Assembly (NCBI GenBank): GCA_905331475.1
Contig: CAJNYU010001035.1
Coordinates: 178,208 to 242,207 of the forward strand
Direction of reading: 5' to 3'
DNA length: 64,000 nt
From: Rotaria socialis
Lineage: Eukaryota > Rotifera > Eurotatoria > Philodinida > Philodinidae
Under the pieces are notes generated by a model. The model did no database searches and was not told where the DNA came from. It saw only the letters and a program-made list of their open reading frames with translations. This document shows, one piece after another, positions 42,104-54,774 of this stretch. Positions within the stretch are counted from its first letter, which is position 1. Each line of letters starts with the position of its first letter. Position numbers and translations under genes: made by a program.

Positions 42104-42451
42104 CTATTGTTGGGATCGTTGATCAATTGGTAAATATGGCCGATCGATTATTTCTGGTAGTGCTAAACCAACAATATTTGCTGCTTGTTGAACAGATCTT
42201 TCACCTTTTGAATAGATTGATTGAATTATTTTTCGTTTACGTGCACTTTCCAAATACGACAAATAAGTACTTGCAACAAATAAGATTTCATCATTAGGCT
42301 TGCAATGTTTTGCTGTTATTGGACGATGGCGACGATACTCATCTTTTATTTTTAAATATACTGGTAATGATCGATATGAAAATTTGGAATTATTTATAGA
42401 TAATTCACGTAATAATCCTTTATAAACTGAAAGAGCTGATTTCGTTGCCAT
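42104..42451 (-). CDS. FMC1: FMC1-like ATP synthase assembly factor
   Basis: In yeast and animals FMC1 helps assemble the F1 part of mitochondrial ATP synthase. This is a single exon of 115 aa, starting at ATG 42449-42451. It matches human FMC1 in order and length: VYKGLLRELS, the LYR-like segment; then HCKPNDEILFVASTYLSYL; then SKGERSVQQAANIVGLALPE, where GERSVEESAGLVGLKLP is the family signature. The N-terminus MATKSAL is short, as expected. An acceptor-like ATTATTATAG lies two bases before the start. The next gene on the strand begins 87 bp after its stop. Confidence 0.9.
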   Translation of the reverse strand: MATKSALSVYKGLLRELSINNSKFSYRSLPVYLKIKDEYRRHRPITAKHCKPNDEILFVASTYLSYLESARKRKIIQSIYSKGERSVQQAANIVGLALPEIIDRPYLPIDQRSQQ

Positions 42452-43489
42452 ATCTATAATAATATGCAAAATATTTATAAATGGTATTCAAAAATTTTTT
42501 AAATTAGATTTTGTTTTTATTTTGTTATTAAGAAGAAATAGTTGATAGATAAGAAGAACTCGAGTGTCTACATTAAACCGGTAAGATTAAAACTACAGTT
42601 TATTGTTGGTGGTCAGGTTTCACTTATCAGAATAGTGTAAAGATGTTATTCATAAGTTCTTAAAGGTTAAAATGATGCGAAATACGACGTATGCCGTAAC
42701 GCATTGTTAGCTGACTATTACGATTGATGAATTGCAAGTAGACACTGTTCAAAACCGTAGTATCATTCCATGAATAATGTTCGATCATCATAATTTAAAA
42801 AAAAATTAATGCTGACTACAGAATCAAGACAATAGATCTCTAGGTATACATTAGACGTCTGTTTGATTAATCATTGTCTTTCGTGAACTTGCCAATATCA
42901 TCTGTTAGCTATTGTGATAAATAGAACTTAGTCATCGAAAACACAATTCAGTGTAAAACGGGCCCTGATGTAATATTAAAATTTTATCTTATCTATTTGC
43001 ACCATTTATTCATAGTCTTGAAATACAATTCACAAAATACCTAACTAAAATGCAACTCACAAATGATTAATTAAATAAACAATTGCGATACAGTAATGAT
43101 TATAATCTAAAACAACAAGATACATGAGAAAAAGTTGATGAAGTTGTCTACCTGTATTCTACATAAAATCAAGTTGATGAATTCGATAAACTCACAATGA
43201 GAAATAATAGAGCTTACTTCCTAAAGCTAGAATGTTTTAGAAAACATAGACATCAAACGGATAAGCGTGAGAAAGTATTCATCAAAGTGCATCGTATGAA
43301 TTTAATTTCTCTATTGATAAATTGTGGACAACCGATTCGCTCGCCTTACTATCTTTTATATTTCATAAAATTTTATTCAACTAGATAAAAACATAGTTTT
43401 CTTTTCGTTTCTTGTATCTTTCATTTAAAATAGAAAATTACAAAAAAGAAAATATAAACTTAAAATAATTGAGATATTTCTATCCTCGC
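42452..43489. other. Intergenic, no gene seen
   Basis: AT-rich; a 63-codon plus-strand frame near 43197 shows no family features. It separates FMC1 from DOLPP1. Confidence 0.5.
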
Positions 43490-44898
43490 TTATGGTATAT
43501 TTGTTAACATAATTGAGTCCCTGGAAGAATTCACATATCTTGCTCGACACCGTCTAATAAAAAACAAGAAAGAAAACGAATGATTTTCTATCAGAGCAAT
43601 ATATTTTCATACTTCGCTTCTGCACATTCACTATCATATTGAAACTGAATAATATTTGGTATTGATGAATAATCACGAATAAGAAAATATTTTGCTAATG
43701 GTTGATCAATTATAAATGAAACATATTTTATAAATTGATAATTAATAAAATAATACCAAAGACCACCTAATATTGTACCAATAAAACTACCGACAACAAC
43801 TTGTGCAATTGTATGATAATAAAGATAAACTCTAAAGATATTTTATTTTTTAAACATGATTTCTACATCGATTTAAATAATTTATTGATACCGGCTATAA
43901 GCAACTAGAATAGCAGCAATAGGTTGCACTAGAAGAAAACAACGATTACGTATTGAGCGTATATAAGTTGTACTAGAGCCTTGCGATCTAATTGAAAATA
44001 AAAGAAACAAGAGAATTGATACATTGAAAAGAAATAAATCATGATATAGCTACTTAAGAAAAAGAAAAATGGATAAATATGTCATAAAATAGAAAAAACT
44101 TTGAGCATGACCACTTGGCATACCATATACATCGTAAAAATCCATTCGATGACGAGCTAAAATAAAAAACATTTCAATAAAAATAAGGAAACTTTCCTCT
44201 GACATTATAATAATCATATCTTATATTTTTCATAAATCAAATCGAGTTTTTTTAAATATATATATCATTAAAGTTTCATTTGATAGAATATTTCAAAAAT
44301 ATCATGAATCATATTTAAATGCTTACTTCTTTCTGGTCGCTGTTGTTTAAAAGTTATTTTAAGATAATGATTAATTATACCAGATATAACAAAACCACCG
44401 AAATACATTATCTATTTTTATGCAGAAGTTAATATAGAAAAACAAAAGTATAAAGAAAAAGATTTCTACCGTTTGTATATCACGTCGAAATATAATTAAT
44501 GTACATAAGGCAACAATATAAATAAATGGTAACATTGAAAACCATGCCAAAATGAAGCCAAGTTTATCACCTAATTTATCAGAAGATAAATTATTTTATA
44601 ATTTATAATTTAATTATATTTACCATCAAGATATTCAATAAATGTTACTAAAAATTAGAAATTAAAAAAATAAATGAATTACTTCATGATTAAAATAAAA
44701 ACGTACGTGATAATGGTCGATAATTTGGCTCAGCAAGAACATCGGGTCTTGAAAAATGAATTAAATGCTGAATAAGAATAATTGACTATTTAAATTTAAT
44801 ATAAAACAATGGAACTGATTCCAAACCTTATAATTTGGTGTTATATCACTTAAAACATCTGAGCTACTATTTAACACTGGCGGTTGTATCGGTGGCAT
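43490..44898 (-). CDS. DOLPP1: Dolichyldiphosphatase (PAP2 family)
   Basis: Removes phosphate from dolichyl diphosphate at the ER lumen, recycling the carrier for N-glycosylation. About nine small exons run from ATG at 44896-44898 (MPPIQPPVLNSSS) to TAA at 43490-43492. The PAP2 signature is complete: KITFKQQRPER (K-x6-R-P), MPSGHAQSFF (SGH) and AYSRVYLYYHTIAQ (SR-x5-H). At least four membrane segments are visible, including LGFILAWFSMLPFIYIVALC and VVVGSFIGTILGGLWYYFI. The C-terminal block FLIRDYSSIPNIIQFQY matches animal DOLPP1 (FLIRDTSLIPN). The last exon ends with a short basic tail beginning KRCRARYV. Confidence 0.93.
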
Positions 44899-45159
44899 AA
44901 TCAATCAAAATCAATAAAACAAAAATTTACCATCAAACCTCCTAAAAAAAACTGATTAGCCATCCTTTGCTCTCATCTATCTTAAAGAAGTTTCCTATTG
45001 GTTCTCAATCAGCTGTCATCTAATGCATTAATATGCTAAGTAAATTTTTACCTTTTCTATATGATGAATATCGTTGCTAAGCAGTCGACATTACCAATGT
45101 AACTACAAAAGATTAAACAGTATTTTTTTTATGGTCTTATACTGATTTGTTACAGATAA

Positions 45160-47348
45160 ATGGATTATTTATGTCCTAATTCAGGTCAATATATTTCTGC
45201 TGGTCATCCCAATCAACATGTATTGGCAAGTGAAGGTGCAGATAGTTATTTAATGAATTTTTATGTAACACAAAATTCAAGTACTTATCGGCCACCGCGT
45301 GTAAAACCAAAAGCGAATATACTTGGCGATAAATCATTAACAACAGAAAGTCTTTCTACACAAAAACTTACAGATGAAAATAAAAAAACTGGTTTCGTTG
45401 ATAATGAAAGATATTATTTGCCCTACACACGTTCGATTGATGAACTCGACAATCCAACATTAGGGTACTTTTAAAGATTATGCAAAATGGTTTATAGTTT
45501 GGAAGATAGATGATCTTATTCATTTCTCAACTCATACTACAGTATCGAGAGAAAAAATGATTTTCATTGCTGTATCGAATAATAAAAAGCCAGCCAGATG
45601 AATATTTTCTGAAACGATGCACATTCGAAAATATGATTCTATAAATCGTGAAATATTAAAAGATTATTTCAATATTTTTATTTTGAGGCTGATTTCAAAT
45701 TATTGAGTTTTACTCTCAGTCGCAAATATTTAAAAACAACTTGTTGAGAGAAATTTATAGTATCAAAATATCAATTTGAAAATTTTCTTAATTCGTATTT
45801 TAGCCGTATGTGTACAAAAAATTATCAAACATCTCATCAAGCACATTATCAACCCTACGAATTACCAGACGGTACAGAATCGATGCCACCCAATACAAGC
45901 AATCAAACATCAGGTTTTTTTCGTGAACATATTGTACACAATCCTAATTCATCCGTTCCTCCAGTAAAATAAAATTTTTGAATTAATTATTTTGTTCATA
46001 AATTTAAAAACAAATTTATATGCTTAGATCGGCGGAAAAGAAGCAACAACGTATGGCAGTAATTTTGCTAAGCCAGCTCAATTAGAGCCAGTTACTGTGG
46101 GACAAGTGGGCCCAAAAGAAACTTCTGGATTTGTTGCCAATACTGAAATTGAACCTTTAACAGCAACAACAGGTGAACGATGGCATTATCATACGAGACC
46201 AACTGGTTCTAGTGAATATAAAGATAGATTTCCACAATATGATTATCCAAAAGTAAAATCTATATATTATCTTCGATTTCCACACAGATTTTGCTTCACA
46301 GGGTGATGATCCATTACTTACTGTCATTGATACAAATACAAAAATATCATCTGATCGTGTGATTAATAATTTTGTATTACCCACAGGTGACGGTCCTTAT
46401 GCTGGCGGTTCATTCGGTCCTGATTCGACGTAAGAATCTGTTTTTATATAATTCTTTAGAAACTTCTATTTTTTTCCATCGATATCAATTCATCCTATAA
46501 GAACGTTACATTCATTTTTCTAGTACTATTTCATGTAGAAAGCTGATGTTTATGCCTACCATACGATTGATGTTTGACAGTTCAGGAAAATTTTAGAGCA
46601 CTTTACAGAGTTTTATTTATTAGAGAGTTCTATTTATTTTATGAAACTGTATCCTTAAGAGAAAAAAAACAACTTCACTATCGAAAAGTCTTTTAAAGTA
46701 AAATTTTCTGTTCAGTTCTATTTGCATTATTATGAGCGGTTACTACAACTGAAAAAATTAACTCTATCAGATAATTTTGGAGTTCATGATTGATATGTTT
46801 CAAGATTTGATTTGATAATCTTTAGTGAATATCGACAACGTTATGTTGGCAATCAATTTTTACCAGAGAAAATGGGTCAATTAAATATTGGACCGAAAGA
46901 AACTACAGGTACAACACGAAATGATAATGGCTTTAATCAGCAATTCGATGATCCGCGTCGCTTTATTACAACCTATCAAATGAAGTAGAAAATCAAAAGA
47001 CCCTTATTTTATGTTATTCTTTTTTTTTCTTTTTTCAGTCATTTTGATATGAATGCTAAAGGACGTGATCGTGAAGGTTATGTGGTTGGTGGTGTACAAA
47101 AACCACGAGCCACTGGTTTCTCTCAAGATACAAAAACAGCGAATCCACTAGACAATTTTCGTGATGAACGTGTTACACGTTATCATCTTGATTCGTATCA
47201 AGTCAGGTATGTTTATTCATTGGTTAGATTTACTGTTAAGAAAATCGATTTTTCTATTCTTAGGAGTTTGCGAGCACGTGATCCATTTTTTGCTGATGCA
47301 ACACATGATAATAAAGGTCGTTTGCAAAAACAATCAGAACTTTTTTAA
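45160..47348 (+). CDS. SAXO4: SAXO4/PPP1R32-like ciliary protein
   Basis: An axonemal microtubule-associated protein. About seven exons contain repeated short blocks: SIDELDNPTLG, then YQPYELPDGTESMPPNTSNQ with TSGFFREH, VGPKETSGF, IGPKETTGTT, DDPRRFITTYQ, NAKGRDREGYVVGGVQKP, and a last exon SLRARDPFFADATH. The order and wording match human PPP1R32 (ALDNPARG, LEVPDG...QTSSGYGRE, KEGSGF, KKEPTGF, RYLTTYN, KGLDQEGWTRGGIQ). The G-x-KE-x-(S/T)-G units are the usual repeats of this family. The ATG lies four bases after TTTGTTACAG. The stop is 48 bp from the stop of the convergent next gene. Confidence 0.87.
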
Positions 47349-47396
47349 CAGCAAAAGCGTTTTATTTAATTTTAATAAATATAAAAAATTAATTTT

Positions 47397-48680
47397 CTAT
47401 GGCCATGAATGCATACGTATACCTAATTGTCTTAGTTTAGTAAAAAGTATATAAGTATCTTTTAATTCACCCGGTGGTGTACCCCAAAAACGTCTCATTT
47501 CATTAATTGTAACATGCATTTCAAAAAACATCTCATCAATGAGTGAAGATATTGATGAATCATTAAGAATTTGTTGTACAAGTGCATTTTCCAATGGTGC
47601 AGTATCAATATCGAGTTTAATAATTACATAATCATTGGGTTTTGCTATTGATTTTAATATACCCCATGGATTAGTTTTACCAGTAACTTCAACACCAATA
47701 TTAATAAATGTTAATATACCAATAATATCATCTGGTATTTGTTGCCAATATTTTTTTGGAGGATACGGAATTGCTTCAAATGCAACTATCCGATCAAAAC
47801 TTAATGAATTCAAACCAAAATATTCATAAAACCAGCGAATACCTATGGTTGAGCTAACTTTTACCGGATTATCTACACCGTTGAAAAGTGAACAACCAAT
47901 ATCAAAGAGAACTTTTTTTGAACCTGGTTGATGAAGCCATGGAGCGATTGATGGTGTTGATGTTTGAAAATTTTCATAGGGTGCTGATGGACCAAGAAGA
48001 AAAAAACGTTTCGATTGCACTGCATTATATCCAGCGACTGCAACTGATGCAGGAATATTGCTATAAGAACATATTGATAAGGGATCCCGAAGAAGTCCAA
48101 TCAATGGTTCAATATATTGTGAAACAAGACGATCAGATTTTTGTGAATTTGAACATTTTGATCGGTAGTACATTTTAGAAAAAAGTTCATCATATTTATT
48201 TGATAAAAGAGGTCCACTGAAAATTCTTTTTTGCAAATCTTTAATATATTCTAATGATCGAATGCTTTTATTCAGTTGATCGTATTCATTTAATTTTGAG
48301 CAGACTTTATTTTGTAAATAAGTGATATTATTATACCAAAAGTGTTCCCATGCACTAGGAGAATAATGATCGAATTCCCATGAACAATTATCAAATAAAT
48401 TTGTTGCTAAAGAATATCAAGATAATGTTTTAAAGTAAAAAATAAGAAAAAAAGAATTTCTTTGTCTACTGTTCATTAGGCCAGAATACGTATTGATTAT
48501 GATTGGAAATATTCCTGAATAAGAACCATGATTAACCTTACTAGTGATTGATATACAAAATATCATAACAATACCAATGCATAGTAGAAGATAGGCTAAA
48601 GATATATTAAAATATGTATGAATGTTTAAAATGTTAGTTTTAAGTTTACCTCGATTAATTCTGGAGTTTGAGAATTGCAT
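47397..48680 (-). CDS. Type II membrane protein with FkbM-like methyltransferase domain
   Basis: Two exons are joined after GLMN at about 48480, with the acceptor at about 48413. The first gives a short basic cytosolic tail (MQFSNSRINRGKLKT) and one membrane helix (SLAYLLLCIGIVMIFCISI). The second gives a lumenal part of about 335 residues with WEFDHYSPSAWEHFWYNN. Then comes a Rossmann-like block KKVLFDIGCSLFNG (a SAM motif I look-alike), RIVAFEAIPYPPKKYWQ, and DYVIIKLDIDTAPLE. This last fits the FkbM pattern of a D-x-G core followed by VIKLDIDT-x-x-E. The C-terminus reads MFFEMHVTINEMRRFWG. This topology is typical of Golgi enzymes. The substrate is unknown. I would not exclude a catalytically dead relative. 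Confidence 0.65.
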
Positions 48681-51600
48681 GATAAGTTTTAGCAAATATA
48701 ACTGATGCAAAATGCTTTTAGTTGAATGTGAGGCGTTCGTTTTCTTTCTTTCTTTTTCAAATATTTAATGATCTGAAATGTACTGTATTAGCAAAATGTT
48801 ATCTGTATGATTGTGTTATCAACAAATATAATTGAGACGGAAGGTTATTTAAGATTAAAAATAAAGTAAAAGAATCTATATTTTTCACCATTTACGCTAT
48901 GTTAAGACTCAAAGATTTTATTAAGACAGTTTCTCGTAAAAAGCGAAATTTCTTCGTTACTGATCATGTTGAAAAGTGATTCACTGAGACATGACTAATC
49001 CGATAAAATCAGTTACAGATATAGACTTTTTGGAAATCTTATGATCGTATAATTCTAATGTAAGTGATGTTTGAAAGCGCTGGTGCGAAGATCTTACATG
49101 GAATATAATATCATAATAATTCACTAGTCAATTTTTTGAGTCAAATTTTCGTTGTAAAATCAACTGCAGAGTTTCTAAAAGTACAAAAAAAACGAATATC
49201 GTAGATCGCAGTATTGGCACGACGGAAATAATAGACGTTGTTAAGTAAAGAAGTCGACAACTTGTGAAAATGGAGTGTTTATTATCTCAAGAGTCAGTAA
49301 CGCTTTTAAAAGTCGATTACTATGCAGAATTAGACCGTCGGACTTTGTTTATTGTGTGAAAAGTTTACTCAAATCTTGATATTGTCAATCTTTTTCAAAT
49401 TCAAGGTACGTAACCTTCTTCCTTCTTCATCAATAGAATGGTGTAAAACAGTGCGGAAGAATATGAGAATTTTTCTTTCGATGACGATGATATTTCATAC
49501 TAAAACAACTAGGATATACATATCCAAGTCTAGTGAATGCGGCACGCTACTCTGCATTGTATACGCTTTGATGTCATTTTCGAATTTCACACAAACGCAC
49601 AGCTTAAACTGAAAAAATTGTCCAAATTCGATTAAAAAAGTCTCCTTGAGTACTATTAGTTAACTGTATTGACTGTTATTTGAAGAATTTATGTCAGAAA
49701 TGATAGGGCTATTACCAGAACAGAATTATATATTCCGGAATCGGCCTAAGAAAATGAGATGACCTATAAACTTAACAGAATCCTTGAAAAATATCTGTTG
49801 GCATCGAAAAACTCAGCTCTAGCTCTTGTTCTCGGAGCTACGTAAAAGAAGCGTAGTAAAAACTTCTGCTGATAATAAATGGCGCTTGGTCCCTTAAATT
49901 TACTTCGATTTCTTTAAAATCTTGAAGTGGCTTTTCAGAGGCAAATTTATTATTTAACTGACTTGATTTTCACTAGTCACTCGGAGGAGTAGCAGGACTA
50001 ATGCTTTGGATGGAAATAGATATTTTCGGAGATTTTCATCCAGTATTGACATTGTTGTGCTTTGGTATACGTCCACAAGTGATGTGGATAAACTTCAGTA
50101 AAGCAAACAACAGTTTTGAGATTCACATGAATTTTCCATCGTATTAAAGTGTCACATCTATAATTTAAGCTATGTGATAGAATCGATCTAGAGAAAAGTC
50201 ATTGAAAGATATACAAGGCGTGGTAGATTGCTGCTTTCAAAAAAAAATGAATAGTACTATAATTCAGTCAGGGTCAAAAACATTGTGATTAAACAACTGA
50301 ACAGCATTGCTACAGGAAAAAAAAATAGTTGTATTCTCTAAAGTTGATAAGCAATTAAGACTAATTAGAGTGAAAGTGAAATAAAAACATTGAAATAAAT
50401 TGCATGGATGAATCTAAAGAGGATCGATCGCAACGAGTTTTTTAATCAGCTACTTCTAGAAAAAATGAAGATAGCCGAATCATTATCGATTCTTAAAATC
50501 TCAATTGGCTATTGGGATAATAAAAGAAAAGGGATGCTAAGAGGCTGCAGATTTTGTTCCCTTAACTGTCCTTGTTCTTTTGATAGAACGAATCAACATA
50601 GAAACTTACACTGGCTTGATATAAGTGACATAGTATTGAAGTGTCGACGAAAGAAATCGATGTTATATTGCACTACTTACGCCTCTTAAGTATTTAAGCC
50701 TTTCAAAATAGTGTTGATTACAATTTGAGTATTTTATCGTCATTTTGCACTCTGATGTGGTAGTTTGCTTTCTACTAAATTCATCGCAATCATGAATCAT
50801 AATAATCATTTCTTACTTCTTTTTACTTTTGGCAACAAGTTACTCGCAAGTTCCATCTATGCGTAGCTGTCATTTTCTCATTTATCATTCGAATCGAAGC
50901 TGTCTAATAAGTAAAATAGAAATCTATCGTTCGTATAACATCACTGCACGAATTTCTTTTTTTCATGAATCGAGCGCGTTTCAAAAAGCCTTAATATACC
51001 TATATATATTTTCTAAAACTTTTAAAAAATAATGCAAATCATTCGCTTCGATCTATTGATTAACTTTATTATTTAAATTATCGGTTAGAATGGCGCTTTT
51101 CAATAAGTAAGAGAAAGTATCATTAAGATCATAGTAAATCATTAGAAAATTCAGAAAGACTAACGATAATCACTGGTTCTTCGAGTTATCTTACATGCAA
51201 ACATTACTTAATTCTGAATTCTGAAACAAATGAGGTATATTGTCGTAAAATATATTCCTATTGTTATGGATACTATACTGTTTTGATGAAGACTCGTTTC
51301 ATAAAACATATTCAAAAAAGGTGTTCAACTCAAGTACATCAACGAAGATGAATCTTCGTTTTTTTCGCTTTTAGTTACTTTTCCCATGATTAGATGCTAT
51401 CCATGACTACTACACTTTAATTGAAGGTTTCACAATAGACCTATTGAGTTCAAATTTAACTGATGTGCTTCTAGATTCTTCTCTTTTTCTCTACACTAAT
51501 AATAGAAAAGTGAACAGCACTCATTGACTTAGGAAAGAGAACAAGTTGTTACATTAGATTGAGTATTAAAACAATCGATCGCTTTCAAAAGTAGGTCTAA

Positions 51601-52875
51601 CCATATCAATCAACTCCTCTAAGAATATGTTGGCTTTAAGCAAATTATATCTGATTCTTGTTGATGAAACTTCTTTCTGATTGCCTAACAATGCCATTGA
51701 TATATAAATATGAGTCTTATCTAATGTTTTTGTACAATACTACCATTTAAATATGAGAGTACCTACTGGATTCAATCTACCGAATCGTCATCTTATCTTA
51801 TTTAGTCTATTGATGCCTCATACAGTGGAAACTCGTTTATAATAGGCATTATTCAATCTAAGAAAAAATGTTCTCTAGAATAATATTAATTAAAAAAAGA
51901 ACGTTATCGATGATAATGAATAATGAAACGAAAACAGAGGAAAAGTAGTGTGTTTATGCTAAACGTTTCTTTAATTGGATATAGTTAAATTCTCACAATA
52001 AACTTTTCAAATATTGTACACAAAAGCAGACGAACGCTTTCGTGCATACGCTGGTACAGAAAAGTAATCGCTGAATAATGCTTACAGTCTTTTTCTGTCT
52101 CATTGAAAAATAAGTACTCACTTATATCAAACATCTATGCAATATGGAAGCAATAGAATCGTTCAACTTCTAATTGGACAAACCTGTGCTTGTGTTTGAT
52201 TAATTATATCATACGATAATTGGAACCAGCCAATGCAAATTAAAACGGTAAAACCGGGTATTGTTTCTAAAATATTTTGTTGAAACACATTCATAGATTC
52301 TCTTCGATGTCTTCTCAACTTAATTTTAAGCAACTGATAGATAGTCAACAGTGCGCTATTGTACTCTATAATTTATTTTGATCAAAATCTATTAGCACTT
52401 CCATAATATTAATGGTTCTGAAATGATTTCTAATCGTTCTATCTACTCCTCGACTAGATGATTAAAACTAATGTGCGAGGCACCTTCGAAAAAAAATAAA
52501 CTGTTTTGACACAGAGAATGTGTTTAATCACAATTTAAAGTAGATATATTGAATGTACTAGAAACAATCCGAAATCTATCTGAATATTAAAGCTGACTGA
52601 AAGAATCAAGTGATGCGATTAAGTTTATGATTCTATACAATTTCTATGCCGAAACAAGATTTCTCTGTATTAAATTACAAGCTGGTGCCAATACTTGAAT
52701 AGGAACAAGTATTTTTTTTTATTTCGCTTTCTTTACTGTTACACTTGGAAGTGCTTACAAATAATAGTTTATGTATTCACAGCTGTTCGATTGCACAACC
52801 ATGCACGATATAAGCATACAAGAAACATGATTAAATTATAATAAGCCACGTTTTGTAGATAAAATGTAACAACAT
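48681..52875. other. 4.2-kb gene-poor stretch
   Basis: No coding sequence can be supported. A 93-codon plus-strand frame at 50408 and a 61-codon minus-strand frame at 52163-52348 lack recognised motifs or splice context. This stretch lies between the host gene block and the transposon-rich end of the window and may be old mobile DNA. Confidence 0.45.
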
Positions 52876-53162
52876 CCTAGGTCGAACATTACGATGACCT
52901 GATACGATCGTAAATGGCCGCATACGGCAACGTATACTACCGTTTTATAACGTTTCCGACCATAAATCGCCGTAATTTGACGTTTTAGTATGCATCGTAT
53001 TACGGCCGTATTTCGCCGTGTCGTAAACGGTTACAAACGGCCGTAATGTACTCCGATATTTCAGTATACGACCGTATACGATCGTTTATGATACGATGCA
53101 AAACGACCGTAATACGGTGCATACCAAACGACCGTGTACGACACAAGTTGATCGACCTGGGC
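52876..53162. mobile_element. Non-autonomous element with CCAGGTCGA-type ends, palindromic CG-rich interior
   Basis: Starts with CCTAGGTCGAACAT and ends with an imperfect inverse (TCGACCTGGGC). The inside is dominated by short self-complementary words such as TACGATCGTA, ACGGCCGTA and TATACGACCGTATACG, which is unlike the flanking AT-rich DNA. No coding capacity. The ends are related to those of the element at 54928-55230. I saw no clear target duplication, so the exact boundaries are approximate. Confidence 0.6.
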
Positions 53163-54510
53163 ATAGGAAAAAAATGAAAAATGAAAAAGATGGACAACGA
53201 AAGGAAAGAAAAGCTAGTAATAATACGAAAAGGAGAAAGAAAAAGAGAAAAAAAAGAGGAGTAACGATTTAAAGAATGATGTGAGTAGCATATAAATTAA
53301 TCACATGGCAGAACTTCACACACATAACAATTCCAGCCATTAAAGAAGCAGCGATTGATGTCTTTCACGCGTAACTCTAGCTCGTTTCATTCGAAAAAAC
53401 TGTCCCTTATGATCATTTTTATTTTTATGAAATGTATCCCAATAGAATACATCGTTGTAAAAGGGTGACAGACCTAAATTTGATTTTTCAATTCGTTCTA
53501 ATCGTTTCTTTAGATATCTTTTCACGCATCCTTCTAATGGATCTTCATTTGTTATTTGAAGAAGATCTGTTGCTCGAGCAAAGGGACAGCGATGAATCAG
53601 TCTTAATCCATTTCTAAATTTCCTTAGAAGTAATTTTTTTCAGTTAGGGACAGCAAGGAGTAGAAAGGAAATATCCAGGCAAAATATGAGAAACTGAAAG
53701 CAAAGAAACAGCTTCGCAAGACATCTTTTGAGAGGGTTTTACCACGTTTCATCCATCTTAATTTACTAAATGTTCCTTGAATGTTTTCAAGTGTTTTGTC
53801 TATCGTTGGTTTCAAAGACATCTTATTTGTCCAAGCAAGACCAAGATATTTAAATTCTTTAACTACTTCTAGTTTTTTACCTTCCATATAGATATCAACT
53901 ACTGAACTTTGCACTTGAGAGTGAAAAACCTGAACTACTGTTTTTGAGAAATTAACTGATTGTTTCCATTTCTTGGAGTCATACGCTATTTTATTACATA
54001 TTTTTGTTCCTTCTTCTTCTAGAAACTTAATTATCGACTTAACTCCTCGACATATAGGTGGGGATATTAGTACGTTGAGATAATCAGCAAAAATATGGTT
54101 TGAAAACCCACCTAAACATGTAACAAGATCACTATGATAGACAATGAAAAGATAGGGACTTAAACTACTGCCTTGAGGCAAACCAATGTGAGTGGAAAAT
54201 ATTTTCGATTTATTCTCTCCAAATATAACATACTCTTGGCTATCATTCAACCACGAAATAATTAATTTCAATAGTCCTAAAGGTATACCCATTCTATTGA
54301 GTTTAACAACAAGACCTTTATGCCATACTTTATCGTATACCTTTTGATAGTCAACATAGACTGCTAGTGTTGGAATATTTGCAGTCATATTGTTTTGAAT
54401 CTCTTGATATATAGATAGAAGTCTCGTCTGAAGTAAACAACCTGGACGAAATTCCAACTGCTCAGCTGATACTAGTCTATTAGTTTCTGGCCAGTATCTC
54501 AGTCTTTCTA

Positions 54511-54774
54511 CACTGAAAAAAAAATAAGTACTCTACGAAACTTAAAAATGTTCCGAGATTTGCAACGAATTCGAAACCCTTTTGCGATGTCGTACGGAAC
54601 CTTCAAGGGTTTCGTAAAGTCTCACAAAACCCTTAAAGATATCGGAGACTTCGACACAGGTTTCGTGAGACTATACAGAACTTTGAAGGTTCCTTACGGC
54701 ATCGCAAAAGGGTTTCGAATTCGTTGCAAATCTCGGAACCTTTTTAAGTTTCGTAGAGTACTTTTTTTTCAGTG
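54511..54774. mobile_element. 264-bp TA-flanked near-palindromic MITE
   Basis: Ends CACTGAAAAAAAA and its inverse, flanked by TA on both sides (54509-54510 and 54775-54776), as for Tc1/mariner-type elements. About 75-80 bp from each end are almost perfect inverse copies, differing by a short indel and very few substitutions. The complementarity continues, less exactly, to the middle. The element interrupts the LINE reverse transcriptase frame. The apparent 209-codon frame across it is an accident of the palindrome. Confidence 0.8.

Noticed and set aside
50408-50689. 93-codon plus-strand frame in the gene-poor region
   Set aside because: No recognised motif, splice context or neighbouring exon; length is compatible with chance.
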